Assembly (NCBI GenBank): GCA_964429235.1
Contig: CAYSAQ010000006.1
Span: 1-64,000, forward strand
Direction of reading: 5' to 3'
DNA from: CAYSAQ01 sp964429235
GTDB lineage: Bacteria > Margulisbacteria > Riflemargulisbacteria > GWF2-35-9 > DYQY01
Length of the DNA stretch: 64,000 nucleotides
The position numbers and the translations under genes are program-made. Below the pieces are notes generated by a model that was given only the letters and a program-made list of their open reading frames with translations, ran no database searches and was not told the origin of the DNA. Numbering within the stretch: the first letter of the stretch is position 1; each line of letters begins with the position of its first letter. Positions 25,834 to 33,956 of the stretch are shown here, piece after piece.

Positions 25834-28587
25834 CTAGTTCTTCCTTTCTAATTCTTCTAATGTTTTTCCTAATTTCTTTATATTATCGCCATAAGCACTC
25901 CAGTCAGATTTCTTAACTGAATCCTCTGCCTGCTTATAATATTGTTTAGCTCTGCGAATTAATTGGATTAACGTACTATCATCTAAGAAAGCCTTTTTGC
26001 TAGTACTATCTATTTTCTTTAGATCATCTTTTTCTAAATCGAAAACTTTAGCTAACGCTTCCTCAAAAGTAGTCTCCATTACGATACTGTTCTTGTATGC
26101 TATTACTATTCTTTTTAGCTCAGGGAAACGAGACTGTGTTGCCTGCAAATAAATAGGCTCTACATAGATAAAAGAATTATCTATAGGGATAACTAGCAAA
26201 TTACCTCTGATAACTCTTGAACCTTTTTGTCCCCATAATGTGAGCTGTTGTGAAATCTCTGTATCCTGATCTATTCTAGACTCTATCTGCATAGGACCAT
26301 AAACAAGCTCCTCTTTTGGCAACTTATACACTGTCAGGTTTCCGTAACCTGAAGGATCGCAATTTGCACTCATCCAACCAATCATGTTGTTCTTCTTAGC
26401 TGGCGTAAATGGCATCATAAGTCTGAAAGTAAGCTCTTCATCTTCTGGTAGTCTCATATTTGTATAATAAGGCTCTACAGGTCTAGTATCATTATCATAA
26501 GTCTCGTTTGGAATAACCCAAAGGTCCTCTTGGTTATAGAACACTTGAGGGTCTGTCATATGATATGTTGAATACATTTTTGACTGGATAGAAAATAAAT
26601 CTTCTGGATAACGGAAGTGAGCAACAAACGCTTCGTCTAGTTCGCTAACAGGCTTAAACAAGTCTGGAAAGACTTTGCTATAAGCTTTAACAATAGGCTC
26701 GTCTGGCTCTACTATATAGAAGTTTGTCTCGCCAGTATAAGCATCTACAATTACTTTTACTGAGTTTCTAATGTAGTTGTAGTAGTTATAAAAAGGTTCT
26801 GCATAAGGGAACTTAGCCGATAATGTATAAGCATCGATGAACCAATACAATTTACCTTTTACTAATACTAGGTATGGGTCGTTATCATAGACTAAGAATG
26901 GAGCTATCTTCCTTATTCTTGTCATGATATTACGATCAAACAACACCTTACTATCTGGCTTGATATAATCTGAGAAAATTATCTTAAATTCGTTGAATCT
27001 GATAGAGAAAACAAGCTTCTTCCAAAAGCTATCTAGCTTGATGCCTTTGTCTGCACTATAAATGCTGTACTGGTTCTCATCTCCTGCAGGATAATCGAAC
27101 TCTTTAGTAGAAGTGTTTGTTATTACATACTTGTTAGTAGATTCACCGAAATAGATAGAAGTATTTTTTACTTCTAAATCCACATTAACCTTAGAAGGAA
27201 CATCATAGATATAAAACTCTGGAAGACCTTCTTTAGTAACCTTATTAACGGGCAACATTACTAGTCCCTGTCCATGAGTGTAAGTTAGCTTCTGGTTAAT
27301 CCAGTTTTGCGCTCTTACTGGAAGCTGGTCTGAATCTAGCTCTCTAGCAGAAAGCATTACCTGCTGGTATCTACCATTAACCCAATAACGATCTATATCC
27401 ACATCATTGAAATCATAATAAAGTCTTATCTCTTGCAACTGCGCTAATGTCTTAAGCAAAGGACGAGGGTCCCAAAGCCTAATATTATCGATAGTATCTT
27501 GGTTCTCTTTTATAGCTTTTTTAGAAATACCATCGCCTATTTCGATATCTTGTTCAGCTATCTTATCTAAGCCATAAGCTTTACGAGTGTAATCTATATT
27601 ATATTGAATAAACGGTCTTTCTTTTTCTATCTCGTTTGGTTTAACAACAAACTGTTGGATAATCCCAGGATAGAATCCTTTCATAACCATATAAACGATA
27701 ACCATAACAACGATACCTTCTAAAGGAAGCAATATTCCCTGTCTAATAATGTTATAAAAGAAAAGCACAACAACAGCGATTGAGGCAAAGAATAGAACCT
27801 TAAGACCAAGTAAATCTGCATAGATATCTGTATACCCTGCGCCAAATACTATTCCGGATGAAGAATAAAGCAATTCGTACATATTCAGACGATAGCCCCA
27901 AGCGATAAGGATAAATAAACAAGCAAGCAAAAAGCTAACATGTCTTCTTACACCTGGTCTGATTTTTATCTTAATACCTTTGATAGAGATTGCTTTGTAA
28001 TGTGCATATATAAGACCTACTGCAATCATAGTAAAAATAAGTACACTGAATAACCAATTCTTAGTGATTAATAAAAAAGGATAAGTGAAAAAGTAGAATC
28101 CGATATCTTTATGAAAGATAGGATCTGAAGATCCAAAAGGCTGTCTGTTTATATATAATAATAATTTATCCCATTGCACAAACCAAATAAAACTTGCCAT
28201 AAGGCCAAGTACAGCTGAAGCTACAAAAGGTATCCATCTGAAAACTTTTATTTTACCAAAGGACGAGAGACTAGAGTTAATTTGCTCAAAAACATCAAAC
28301 TTCTTAGTATCATCGTTTACAATCTCTGGCTCTGCTACCAAGTTCTTTCTAATTCTCTGAGCCAACTTTATGTTAAGGAACAGGAATAAAAATGCGACTA
28401 TAGATAGTGCAATAAATACTACCCATTTATAAGTAAGCATCTTAAGGAAGATATTTTGATATCCTAAATCTAAGAACCAAAGGAACTCAGGGTAAAGATT
28501 AATCAAACCTTTAATCAATGGAACTCCAAGAAAAACAGCGGCCATAATACCGTAGATATACATTACTAATTTATTGGACTTTTTCAT
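25834..28587 (-). CDS. UPF0182-family membrane protein
   Basis: The 917-residue protein of unknown function has seven predicted membrane segments in the first 330 residues (for example about 8-28, 52-72, 118-138, 172-192, 215-232, 262-282, 290-305), followed by a large extracytoplasmic domain with the conserved YTHGQGLVMLPVN near residue 430 and DPSGYGNLTVYKLP near residue 745. The family is common in cyanobacteria, actinobacteria and some Firmicutes. The last 100 residues are helical and charged. It heads an operon with icd and fumarase. Confidence 0.92.
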   Translation of the reverse strand: MKKSNKLVMYIYGIMAAVFLGVPLIKGLINLYPEFLWFLDLGYQNIFLKMLTYKWVVFIALSIVAFLFLFLNIKLAQRIRKNLVAEPEIVNDDTKKFDVFEQINSSLSSFGKIKVFRWIPFVASAVLGLMASFIWFVQWDKLLLYINRQPFGSSDPIFHKDIGFYFFTYPFLLITKNWLFSVLIFTMIAVGLIYAHYKAISIKGIKIKIRPGVRRHVSFLLACLFILIAWGYRLNMYELLYSSSGIVFGAGYTDIYADLLGLKVLFFASIAVVVLFFYNIIRQGILLPLEGIVVMVIVYMVMKGFYPGIIQQFVVKPNEIEKERPFIQYNIDYTRKAYGLDKIAEQDIEIGDGISKKAIKENQDTIDNIRLWDPRPLLKTLAQLQEIRLYYDFNDVDIDRYWVNGRYQQVMLSARELDSDQLPVRAQNWINQKLTYTHGQGLVMLPVNKVTKEGLPEFYIYDVPSKVNVDLEVKNTSIYFGESTNKYVITNTSTKEFDYPAGDENQYSIYSADKGIKLDSFWKKLVFSIRFNEFKIIFSDYIKPDSKVLFDRNIMTRIRKIAPFLVYDNDPYLVLVKGKLYWFIDAYTLSAKFPYAEPFYNYYNYIRNSVKVIVDAYTGETNFYIVEPDEPIVKAYSKVFPDLFKPVSELDEAFVAHFRYPEDLFSIQSKMYSTYHMTDPQVFYNQEDLWVIPNETYDNDTRPVEPYYTNMRLPEDEELTFRLMMPFTPAKKNNMIGWMSANCDPSGYGNLTVYKLPKEELVYGPMQIESRIDQDTEISQQLTLWGQKGSRVIRGNLLVIPIDNSFIYVEPIYLQATQSRFPELKRIVIAYKNSIVMETTFEEALAKVFDLEKDDLKKIDSTSKKAFLDDSTLIQLIRRAKQYYKQAEDSVKKSDWSAYGDNIKKLGKTLEELERKN

Positions 28588-28640
28588 AACTATCTCCTAC
28601 ATTTTCTTAAGCCACAAAATACAGCTTCTTTGTAAGGTAT

Positions 28641-28669
28641 AGTATACCGTTATTTGGGATATATTTCAG
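28641..28669 (-). promoter_or_regulatory. Promoter with palindrome for the UPF0182 operon
   Basis: CTGAAA (28664-28669) and TATACT (28641-28646) are 17 bases apart on the minus strand. The -10 box lies within the palindrome GGTATACTATACC (28636-28648), a possible operator. The leader then has AGGAG before the ATG. Confidence 0.5.
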
Positions 28670-28710
28670 CTAGATATTTAAGAGATGGAAACTATCAACT
28701 ACAAGAAAAA

Positions 28711-29094
28711 TTACTTCTTCTTTTTACCTGCCGCTCGACTTGTCCCTCGTAGCCTTGGCGTAGTGGGAAGCTTTAGCGCAGTGCGGGGTTTAGGCATTGG
28801 CAACTCTTCAGCAGTAACTCTGATTAGTTCACTAAGCCATTCTCTATCTTCTAATCTATCACCGATAAGAAAATAATCTTTAGCTCCAGGATATGGTGGT
28901 TCTTCATTGATCTCATCTAAATATTCACGTCCAGCTACTGTAGGTTTTACAAATAATTGATTATTACAAACAAGCCCTATGATTTTACTATCACAATAAA
29001 CGCCGTATTCGCCAAACATTTTACGATAAGTAACCATGCCTGCATCAGCCATATTATCTACTAAAAGTTCTATGAAATCTAAATCGGAAGCCAT
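28711..29094 (-). CDS. TfoX/Sxy N-terminal domain protein
   Basis: The 127-residue protein has the TfoX N-domain: TYRKMFGEYGVYCDSKIIGLVCNNQLFVKPT (about residues 22-52) and PPYPGAKDYFLIGD near residue 66. In Haemophilus and Vibrio, Sxy/TfoX activates competence genes with CRP, but single-domain homologues are widespread and mostly uncharacterised. The C-terminal 30 residues are Pro/Arg/Lys-rich. It follows argC by five bases. No competence genes are nearby, so the role is open. Confidence 0.8.
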   Translation of the reverse strand: MASDLDFIELLVDNMADAGMVTYRKMFGEYGVYCDSKIIGLVCNNQLFVKPTVAGREYLDEINEEPPYPGAKDYFLIGDRLEDREWLSELIRVTAEELPMPKPRTALKLPTTPRLRGTSRAAGKKKK

Positions 29095-29099
29095 GAAAG

Positions 29100-30077
29100 T
29101 TAAACTAAGCCAGTTGCCTCATCAAAACCAAACATAAGGTTCATATTCTGAACAGCTTGTCCTGAAGCACCTTTTAGTAAGTTATCGATAACACTTACTA
29201 TAATGAAATTACCTGGTTTAGTACCTGCATATAGTTTGAATACACATTTATTAGTATTAGCGATATCAGATATCTTAGGTTCTGTATCCGTAAGTACAGT
29301 AATAAACTGCTCATCTTCATAAAAAATAAACAGCTTAGACTGTAGTTCAACGAATGAACTATCAGACTTAAAATGGATAGTTGATAGTATCCCACGGTTA
29401 AGTGGTAATAGATGTGGAGTAAACTCTATCGTTGTATCTAGATAAGCTTCCATCTCTATCTGATGACGATGACTACTTACACCATAAGCTTTAAAATCCT
29501 CAGCTTCTATAAACTGTTGCATCTGCTCTGCTACTTTCACACCAGCTCCAGACACACCACTATTCGAATCAACGATAATATCAGATACTTTATTTTTTAT
29601 AGGAAGCATTGGTAAAAGAACTGATGTTACATAACAACCAGGGTTACCGATAAGCTCAGCATTCTTCACTTCATCTCGATATACTTCAGTAAGACCAAAC
29701 ACTGCTGTCTTACAAAGCTCTGGATGAATATGTTTTGGGTATTTTTGTTCATAAACCTTTGGATCGGCGAATCGGAAATCTGCACTAAGGTCTACTACCT
29801 TTATACCAACTGCTAGTATCTCTGCTGCATAGTTCATAGAAGTACCATGTGGTGTAGCAAGGAATACTAAATCTATTTTATATTCTTGTAGTTTCGCTAA
29901 CGAATATTCTTCCAAAACTAAATCTGTTTCCAAATCTGGATAGAACTTCTTTATTGGAACACCTGCTTGGGTGGTTGATGTAATACATACAACCTCAGCC
30001 ATTGCGTGCTTGCTAAATATTTTTAATAATTCTGAACCGGTGTAACCAGTTGCTCCTACGATTGCTATGTTTTTCAT
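29100..30077 (-). CDS. argC: N-acetyl-gamma-glutamyl-phosphate reductase
   Basis: ArgC reduces N-acetylglutamyl phosphate with NADPH, the third arginine step. I start at the ATG at 30075-30077 (MKNIAIVGATGYTGSELLKI); the longer frame includes promoter DNA. The 325-residue protein has the NADP Rossmann motif GATGYTGSE, the catalytic Cys in ELIGNPGCYVTSVLLPM near residue 145, and SSHRHQIEMEAYL near residue 203. There is no Shine-Dalgarno sequence: TATAAT lies seven bases upstream, so the mRNA looks leaderless. Confidence 0.95.
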   Translation of the reverse strand: MKNIAIVGATGYTGSELLKIFSKHAMAEVVCITSTTQAGVPIKKFYPDLETDLVLEEYSLAKLQEYKIDLVFLATPHGTSMNYAAEILAVGIKVVDLSADFRFADPKVYEQKYPKHIHPELCKTAVFGLTEVYRDEVKNAELIGNPGCYVTSVLLPMLPIKNKVSDIIVDSNSGVSGAGVKVAEQMQQFIEAEDFKAYGVSSHRHQIEMEAYLDTTIEFTPHLLPLNRGILSTIHFKSDSSFVELQSKLFIFYEDEQFITVLTDTEPKISDIANTNKCVFKLYAGTKPGNFIIVSVIDNLLKGASGQAVQNMNLMFGFDEATGLV

Positions 30078-30084
30078 GGTTTTG

Positions 30085-30090
30085 ATTATA
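30085..30090 (-). promoter_or_regulatory. Extended -10 box of argC
   Basis: TGTGATATAAT ends seven bases before the argC ATG. The TG before the -10 makes an extended -10, and no convincing -35 is seen. The upstream segment (GGAGG...GGGCTGTGATA) resembles that near 30783-30810. Confidence 0.5.
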
Positions 30091-30150
30091 TCACAGCCCC
30101 CTTGTTGCCTCCAGCAGACTCTAAATATCATTGAAACTTTATTTTATAGG

Positions 30151-30621
30151 TTAAATAGATATTCTTATCGCATCACTATCAACAGCATTTCTGGCATAGT
30201 GATTTAATTTACTATATCCAGTTGCTCTATTATACGTATAAATAGCTTTTATATGTTTTTTCTTACCATCTTCTAAACTGTAGCTAGCAGTAAAAGGTTT
30301 TTCAGAGAATACTGCATTATCTTTATCATCAAAGAATACTGCGAAATAATAGTGTGGTTTAAACCATGATTTTTTCTTTTTTTCACAAAAAGCTAACAAA
30401 GTTAATATTTCTAATGAGTCAGAATAGGTAAATAACTCCATTTTATTACCACTTTCTTCGACTTTAGAATTTATAAAAGTATAGGGATATCCCTTAGGGA
30501 CAGGTTTTTGATTTATAATAAATAAATACAGAGCAAACATAACAGCAATTAAAAAAACCACGGAGATTCCAATAATTGTTTTCTTGTTCAGCTTCTTTAG
30601 GAGTTGGATTACTTGTCCCAT
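30151..30621 (-). CDS. Membrane-anchored protein of unknown function
   Basis: The 156-residue protein has one membrane segment at about 15-36 (IIGISVVFLIAVMFALYLFI) after a basic N-terminus, and a soluble, probably extracytoplasmic domain with a KKKKSW patch near residue 81. I do not recognise the domain. It begins three bases after the stop of the small Lys-rich gene upstream, which suggests coupling. It ends about 75 bases before the argC start. Confidence 0.7.
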   Translation of the reverse strand: MGQVIQLLKKLNKKTIIGISVVFLIAVMFALYLFIINQKPVPKGYPYTFINSKVEESGNKMELFTYSDSLEILTLLAFCEKKKKSWFKPHYYFAVFFDDKDNAVFSEKPFTASYSLEDGKKKHIKAIYTYNRATGYSKLNHYARNAVDSDAIRISI

Positions 30622-30624
30622 TCG

Positions 30625-30735
30625 TTAGATTACTTCTGCTGAACCTTGATTCTTTTTCTCTAGCTTTTTCGCTTTCTTTTTCTGCTTAGCCATTTCTTTC
30701 TGTTTCTTTTCGTTTTTATAATTTGGTGTCTTCAA
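30625..30735 (-). CDS. Small Lys-rich protein (36 residues)
   Basis: A TTG start at 30733-30735, with GGAG seven bases upstream, opens a 36-codon frame reading (M)KTPNYKNEKKQKEMAKQKKK and ending QGSAEVI. Over a third of the residues are lysine. Similar tiny basic K/Q-rich proteins starting with K-x-P-N occur in many bacteria and have no known role; nucleic-acid binding is a guess. The stop is three bases before the next gene. The good Shine-Dalgarno sequence and the coupling support a real gene. Confidence 0.6.
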   Translation of the reverse strand: MKTPNYKNEKKQKEMAKQKKKAKKLEKKNQGSAEVI

Positions 30736-30766
30736 TTATTTACTCCTTTTTTTTTACTTCTTATGT

Positions 30767-30782
30767 ATAAGATATATCTTAT
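30767..30782 (-). promoter_or_regulatory. 16-bp palindrome upstream of the small operon
   Basis: ATAAGATATATCTTAT is a perfect palindrome about 30 bases upstream of the TTG start. It overlaps AT-rich promoter-like DNA and could be an operator or a -10 region. Confidence 0.35.
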
Positions 30783-30816
30783 CACAGCCCAGCTACCTCT
30801 GTCAGACTTGCTTTTG

Positions 30817-31824
30817 CTAGTATTTAATAGCTAACCCGCTATCTAAGAGCTCTTGGTTCAAAAAATTTCCGTTCTGAGTAAGCGAATAATAATCACATTC
30901 GGTTTTAGAGTAGAATATATCTGCAAGGTAACGGGTGAATTTGTCCCGCCAATAGGTTCTTACTGCAATGAACGGACATTGGGATAACTTAGATTCGACA
31001 ACTTCTCTAGCAGTCTTTCCTGTCTTAGTCTCTAACCCTTGAGTATTTATTCCTCTAAACCTCAACCGCTGAGTTGTCCAAACACCAAATCCTAAATCTA
31101 TATCAGCCCAGATTGTATCGCCATCAATTGCTTCAAGGAAATATGCTTTGTAAACATAATGCGGATTTATAGCGTTAGTTATAGGTTGGAATTTATATTT
31201 CTGGTTTATCTTTTCTGAACTAATAATACTCTCTTCGGTAAATCCCTTACACGGATTCTCTGCATAGATCCGAAACCCTAAATCTACCACTAACTTGTCT
31301 TGAATCTTTTTTAACTTATAAGTGAAAGGAGTCCCTCGTTCAACTGCTAATTTGGGATTGTCCGAGGCTTTTAAATCCCCCCTTTTTTCTTGGGTTACTA
31401 TTGATTTGAAGTCTCTATAACTTAACTTTTCAGCTACTATTTGCTCTTCGTATTTTTGTCTTTGTTCTGTATCTGGGATTGTCAGCAGCTTTGTATAATG
31501 ACTCCATGTCAATTGTCCAGACGTCCGGACAATCTGTGGATATTCTACATAAAACTGCACAGCCAAATAGAGGTTAGTCCTACTTACTACTGTATTTTCA
31601 GCTAATATTTTAAATATATGTTTTCCATATTCCGCTCGGTCAGCATTTTGCATTAAATGTTCTTTGACATACATCCCAATATTCCAAAACGTTTGGCGGT
31701 TCTCGCTTTCCATTGCCAACTGAGCACGTTCTTTACCTTGTTCGATTTCTAGTTGGATTTTTTCGATGAGAGAGAGGATTTGAGAAGGTAAAGGTTGTTG
31801 TTGAGTTACAGGTAAAGTAGTCAT
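30817..31824 (-). CDS. DUF1016 N-terminal domain fused to an SNase-like domain
   Basis: The 335-residue protein has a DUF1016 N-terminal domain at about residues 10-150 (RQTFWNIGMYVKEHL; AEYGKHIFKILAEN; LTWSHYTKLLTI). The C-terminal part, about 225-335, resembles staphylococcal-nuclease domains: FLEAIDGDTIWADID, TTQRLRFRGINTQGLETKTG, a later Arg in DKFTRYLADIFY, and FLNQELLDSGLAIKY. In usual DUF1016 proteins (YhcG) the C-terminus is a PDDEXK nuclease, so the nuclease type seems swapped. DUF1016 genes are often linked to mobile DNA and restriction systems. A -10 box six bases upstream suggests a leaderless mRNA. Confidence 0.75.
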   Translation of the reverse strand: MTTLPVTQQQPLPSQILSLIEKIQLEIEQGKERAQLAMESENRQTFWNIGMYVKEHLMQNADRAEYGKHIFKILAENTVVSRTNLYLAVQFYVEYPQIVRTSGQLTWSHYTKLLTIPDTEQRQKYEEQIVAEKLSYRDFKSIVTQEKRGDLKASDNPKLAVERGTPFTYKLKKIQDKLVVDLGFRIYAENPCKGFTEESIISSEKINQKYKFQPITNAINPHYVYKAYFLEAIDGDTIWADIDLGFGVWTTQRLRFRGINTQGLETKTGKTAREVVESKLSQCPFIAVRTYWRDKFTRYLADIFYSKTECDYYSLTQNGNFLNQELLDSGLAIKY

Positions 31825-31830
31825 GTTGAT

Positions 31831-31836
31831 ATTATA
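31831..31836 (-). promoter_or_regulatory. -10 box of the DUF1016/SNase gene
   Basis: TATAAT lies six bases before the ATG at 31822-31824, with only a weak TTCTAA at the -35 distance. The spacing implies a leaderless transcript. Confidence 0.45.
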
Positions 31837-31882
31837 TAGGAGGTTATTGGGAATTTAGAAGAGAACGGGAAATGTTTAAAAT

Positions 31883-31930
31883 TTGCATTCATGGGCATTA
31901 TACGTATATAATAAATATATAAATACGTAT
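31883..31930 (+). promoter_or_regulatory. Promoter and operator of the PIN toxin-antitoxin pair
   Basis: TTGCAT (31883-31888) and TATAAT (31907-31912) are 18 bases apart. Two copies of the palindromic core ATACGTAT, at 31899-31908 and 31923-31930, flank the -10 box. This is the layout expected for autorepression by an antitoxin or toxin-antitoxin complex. Confidence 0.6.
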
Positions 31931-31942
31931 AAAGGTGAAATT

Positions 31943-32191
31943 ATGACAAAACTAACACTAAGTGTAGCGCAAGAAACTATAAAAAGTGCAAAATATTATG
32001 CGCAACAACAACACACATCGCTTTCTCGTCTGGTAGAAAATTACTTTAAACAACTTAATAAAACAACATCAGCGAAAACATATGAAGCAAAAATAACAAA
32101 CGAGTTAATAGGAATTGCAACCATAGGCATAGTAAAGGATAAAAACGATCCAAGACTTGCAGGTCTTTTAGAAAAATACGCACATGACTGA
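31943..32191 (+). CDS. Antitoxin of a PIN-domain pair (DUF6364-like)
   Basis: The 82-residue protein starts at the ATG at 31943 behind AAAGGTGAAATT. MTKLTLSVAQETIKSAKYYAQQQHTSLSRLVENYF looks like a ribbon-helix-helix DNA-binding antitoxin: a short strand followed by two helices. Its end overlaps the toxin start by eight bases. It should bind the ATACGTAT palindromes upstream and neutralise the PIN toxin. The function is inferred from pairing and fold. Confidence 0.82.
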   Translation: MTKLTLSVAQETIKSAKYYAQQQHTSLSRLVENYFKQLNKTTSAKTYEAKITNELIGIATIGIVKDKNDPRLAGLLEKYAHD

Positions 32192-32600
32192 TAAACTTTT
32201 TATTGATGCAGACGTACTGCTAGATATTTTATTAAACCGCGAACCTTTTGTTTTAGATGCCGTACAGCTATTTGCATTTATAGAAGCTGAAAGGTTCAAA
32301 GCATATACTTCACCAGTAGTTATAAGCAACGTTTATTATATGCTTTCTAAGCTGAAAGACGAAAAAACTGCCAGAACAGCAATCGGAAAACTTTTATGCA
32401 TGATAGAGGTATTGCCAGTAGATCAAAAAATTACAAAACTTGCATTAGTATCATTAATGAAAGATTTTGAAGATGCGATTCAATACTATTGTGCAAAAAA
32501 TTCTGATATACCTACTCTGATTACTAGAAATATAAAGCACTACAAAGTTGATGATATGTTAATAGCGACTCCTAGGGAATTTATAAAAATGTTAGATTAG
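32184..32600 (+). CDS. PIN-domain toxin (VapC-like ribonuclease)
   Basis: The 138-residue PIN protein begins LFIDADVLLDILLNREPF with the first acidic residues at positions 8 and 10. It has a central Glu-containing segment (SPVVISNVYYMLSKLKDEKT near 52-71) and the later acidic cluster MKDFEDAIQYYCA near residue 92, then DIPTLITRNIKHYK. These form the metal site of PIN ribonucleases, which cleave tRNA or rRNA when free. It is coupled to the antitoxin gene. Confidence 0.88.
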   Translation: MTDKLFIDADVLLDILLNREPFVLDAVQLFAFIEAERFKAYTSPVVISNVYYMLSKLKDEKTARTAIGKLLCMIEVLPVDQKITKLALVSLMKDFEDAIQYYCAKNSDIPTLITRNIKHYKVDDMLIATPREFIKMLD

Positions 32601-32694
32601 CAGTCGCATTTTGCGATCGCAAATAATTAACTCAATTTTATGTCACTCAAACAATTGCTCAGTCAGGAAAACCCTAAGTAAAGGCTCCTTTATG

Positions 32695-32967
32695 TTACTT
32701 AAATAAATCTGAATGTGTGCCAGTTCTTTCAAATATAATTGTTTGTTTATCAATTTTATATAATAATAACCAATCTGGCGCTATATGACATTCTCTTCGT
32801 CCTTCATAATTACCTGTTAGCTTATGATCTTTGTGCTTTCTTTCTAAAAGTTCTTGGTTTTGTAATTGAGTAATAATAGTTTTTATTTTACTTACATTGC
32901 GCTTTCGTTTCTCTATCATAAACTTTAAGTCTTTCTTGAATTTTCCTGTAAAAGAAGGCTTTAGCAT
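32695..32967 (-). CDS. RelE/YafQ-family toxin
   Basis: The 90-residue protein is a type II mRNA-interferase toxin: DHKLTGNYEGRRECHIAPDWLLLYKID (about 45-71) is the YafQ/RelE core, with the catalytic-type His (HIAPDW) and later FERTGTHSDLF. It starts directly after the antitoxin stop. Its stop falls inside the AAGTAACATAAAGGAG element also found between genes of the neighbouring small-protein operon. Confidence 0.92.
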   Translation of the reverse strand: MLKPSFTGKFKKDLKFMIEKRKRNVSKIKTIITQLQNQELLERKHKDHKLTGNYEGRRECHIAPDWLLLYKIDKQTIIFERTGTHSDLFK

Positions 32968-33249
32968 TTATATCCCCATTTCTTCAAAAAACTCATCTAC
33001 ACTATTATATGCAGTTAAATCCTCACCTTTATCAGTTTTCTCGAAGACTTCTAAGGTTTCTTTGTTAGGTATTCTTACATCAAAAGGCAATCCTTTATTT
33101 AACAATATTTGTCTATAGAACAATGCTATTGCTTGAGTAGTTGTTAATCCTAGAGCTTTTATGACACTTTCCGCTTGACTCTTTAATTCAGGCTCAATTC
33201 TGGTTTTAATATAAGCTTCTTTATGTTTTGTATTTACCTTAGGACTCAT
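32968..33249 (-). CDS. RelB/DinJ-family antitoxin
   Basis: The 93-residue protein starts at the ATG at 33247-33249 behind AAGGAAGTGATTTAT; a longer frame adds 14 residues from promoter DNA. AYIKTRIEPELKSQAESVIKALGLTTTQAIALFYRQI (about 12-48) is the RelB/DinJ ribbon-helix-helix. The C-terminal part would wrap the toxin. A perfect palindrome in its promoter is the likely operator. Confidence 0.92.
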   Translation of the reverse strand: MSPKVNTKHKEAYIKTRIEPELKSQAESVIKALGLTTTQAIALFYRQILLNKGLPFDVRIPNKETLEVFEKTDKGEDLTAYNSVDEFFEEMGI

Positions 33250-33284
33250 ATAAATCACTTCCTTTTTTAAACTATATCTATAAT

Positions 33285-33302
33285 ATACCACAAGTGTGGT
33301 AT
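33285..33302 (-). promoter_or_regulatory. Operator of the RelB/RelE pair
   Basis: ATACCACAAGTGTGGTAT is a perfect 8-2-8 palindrome. It fills the spacer between TTTAGA and TATTAT (17 bases apart on the minus strand), the classical place for autorepression by the antitoxin. Confidence 0.65.
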
Positions 33303-33360
33303 TCTAAACATTCTTTTATACTAATATATGCGATAAAGGCTTGTTTATGTTACTCGCTAT

Positions 33361-33504
33361 TTAATTGAAAGCTACTAAAAAAAATGTTGCAATCGGACCT
33401 AAAAATATGGACAAAATAAACCACAATAGTCCTGATTTATTTTTCAATTGTGCTAACCCTGCGTTGATTAAAGCTAATGTGCCCCATCCAAGACTATATT
33501 CCAT
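33361..33504 (-). CDS. Small membrane protein (47 residues)
   Basis: A frame starting MEYSLGWGTLALINAGLAQL behind AAGGAGAAATAA encodes 47 residues, with a hydrophobic stretch at about 9-20 and a second at 27-45 (LLWFILSIFLGPIATFFLV). It overlaps the upstream 68-residue gene by 11 bases. It is the last gene of the small-protein operon. The family is unknown. Immunity or pore-related roles are possible but not shown. Confidence 0.65.
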   Translation of the reverse strand: MEYSLGWGTLALINAGLAQLKNKSGLLWFILSIFLGPIATFFLVAFN

Positions 33505-33700
33505 TTATTTCTCCTTCGTTATATTGCATCTTGTCCCAAATATTCATCTTCCAATTGTCGTAATCTTTTTTATATACATACCCCGTAGTATCAATGGGGT
33601 TATCATTATTAACTGGCAAAAAGATGGGTTCCGCTTCTAACCATTTCGAAAATAGCTCTCGTTGTCTTTCCTCTATATCAATCAACTTAATCATTTCCAT
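33494..33700 (-). CDS. Unknown small protein (68 residues)
   Basis: This soluble, acidic protein beginning MEMIKLIDIEERQRELFSKW has an aromatic-rich end (YVYKKDYDNWKMNIWDKMQY). The start follows AGGAGAGTTTTA. I do not recognise it. It lies between two small membrane-protein genes in the same operon and shares their junction sequence (GTAACATAAAGGAG) upstream. Confidence 0.6.
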   Translation of the reverse strand: MEMIKLIDIEERQRELFSKWLEAEPIFLPVNNDNPIDTTGYVYKKDYDNWKMNIWDKMQYNEGEINGI

Positions 33701-33731
33701 TAAAACTCTCCTTTATGTTACAGATATAATT

Positions 33732-33932
33732 CTATTTCAACTTATCTGACTTTTGATTAGCATGAAATTCATCTAGGTTTTGTTTATACGAAATGATGTT
33801 TCCTGAAACATGAAGAATCTTTCCTAATACGAAAACAGCAATAGCTCCTAAAATAATCAGTCCAATAAAAAAAATTAATAATGTCATAATCGGGGTATGT
33901 ATAAATAAGTTCCATAATTCAGCTATACTCAT
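33732..33932 (-). CDS. Unknown small membrane protein (66 residues)
   Basis: One strong membrane segment lies at about 17-42 (LLIFFIGLIILGAIAVFVLG), after a short N-terminus and before a hydrophilic, charged tail (QNLDEFHANQKSDKLK). AGGAGATATCTA precedes the ATG. The family is not recognised. It is part of the eight-gene run at 33361-36074. Confidence 0.65.
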   Translation of the reverse strand: MSIAELWNLFIHTPIMTLLIFFIGLIILGAIAVFVLGKILHVSGNIISYKQNLDEFHANQKSDKLK

Positions 33933-33956
33933 TAGATATCTCCTTTATGTTACTTT

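Noticed and set aside
32613..32620. HIP1 octamer GCGATCGC, a cyanobacterial hallmark
   Set aside because: I noticed it only once, between two convergent genes. One copy does not support a cyanobacterial origin.
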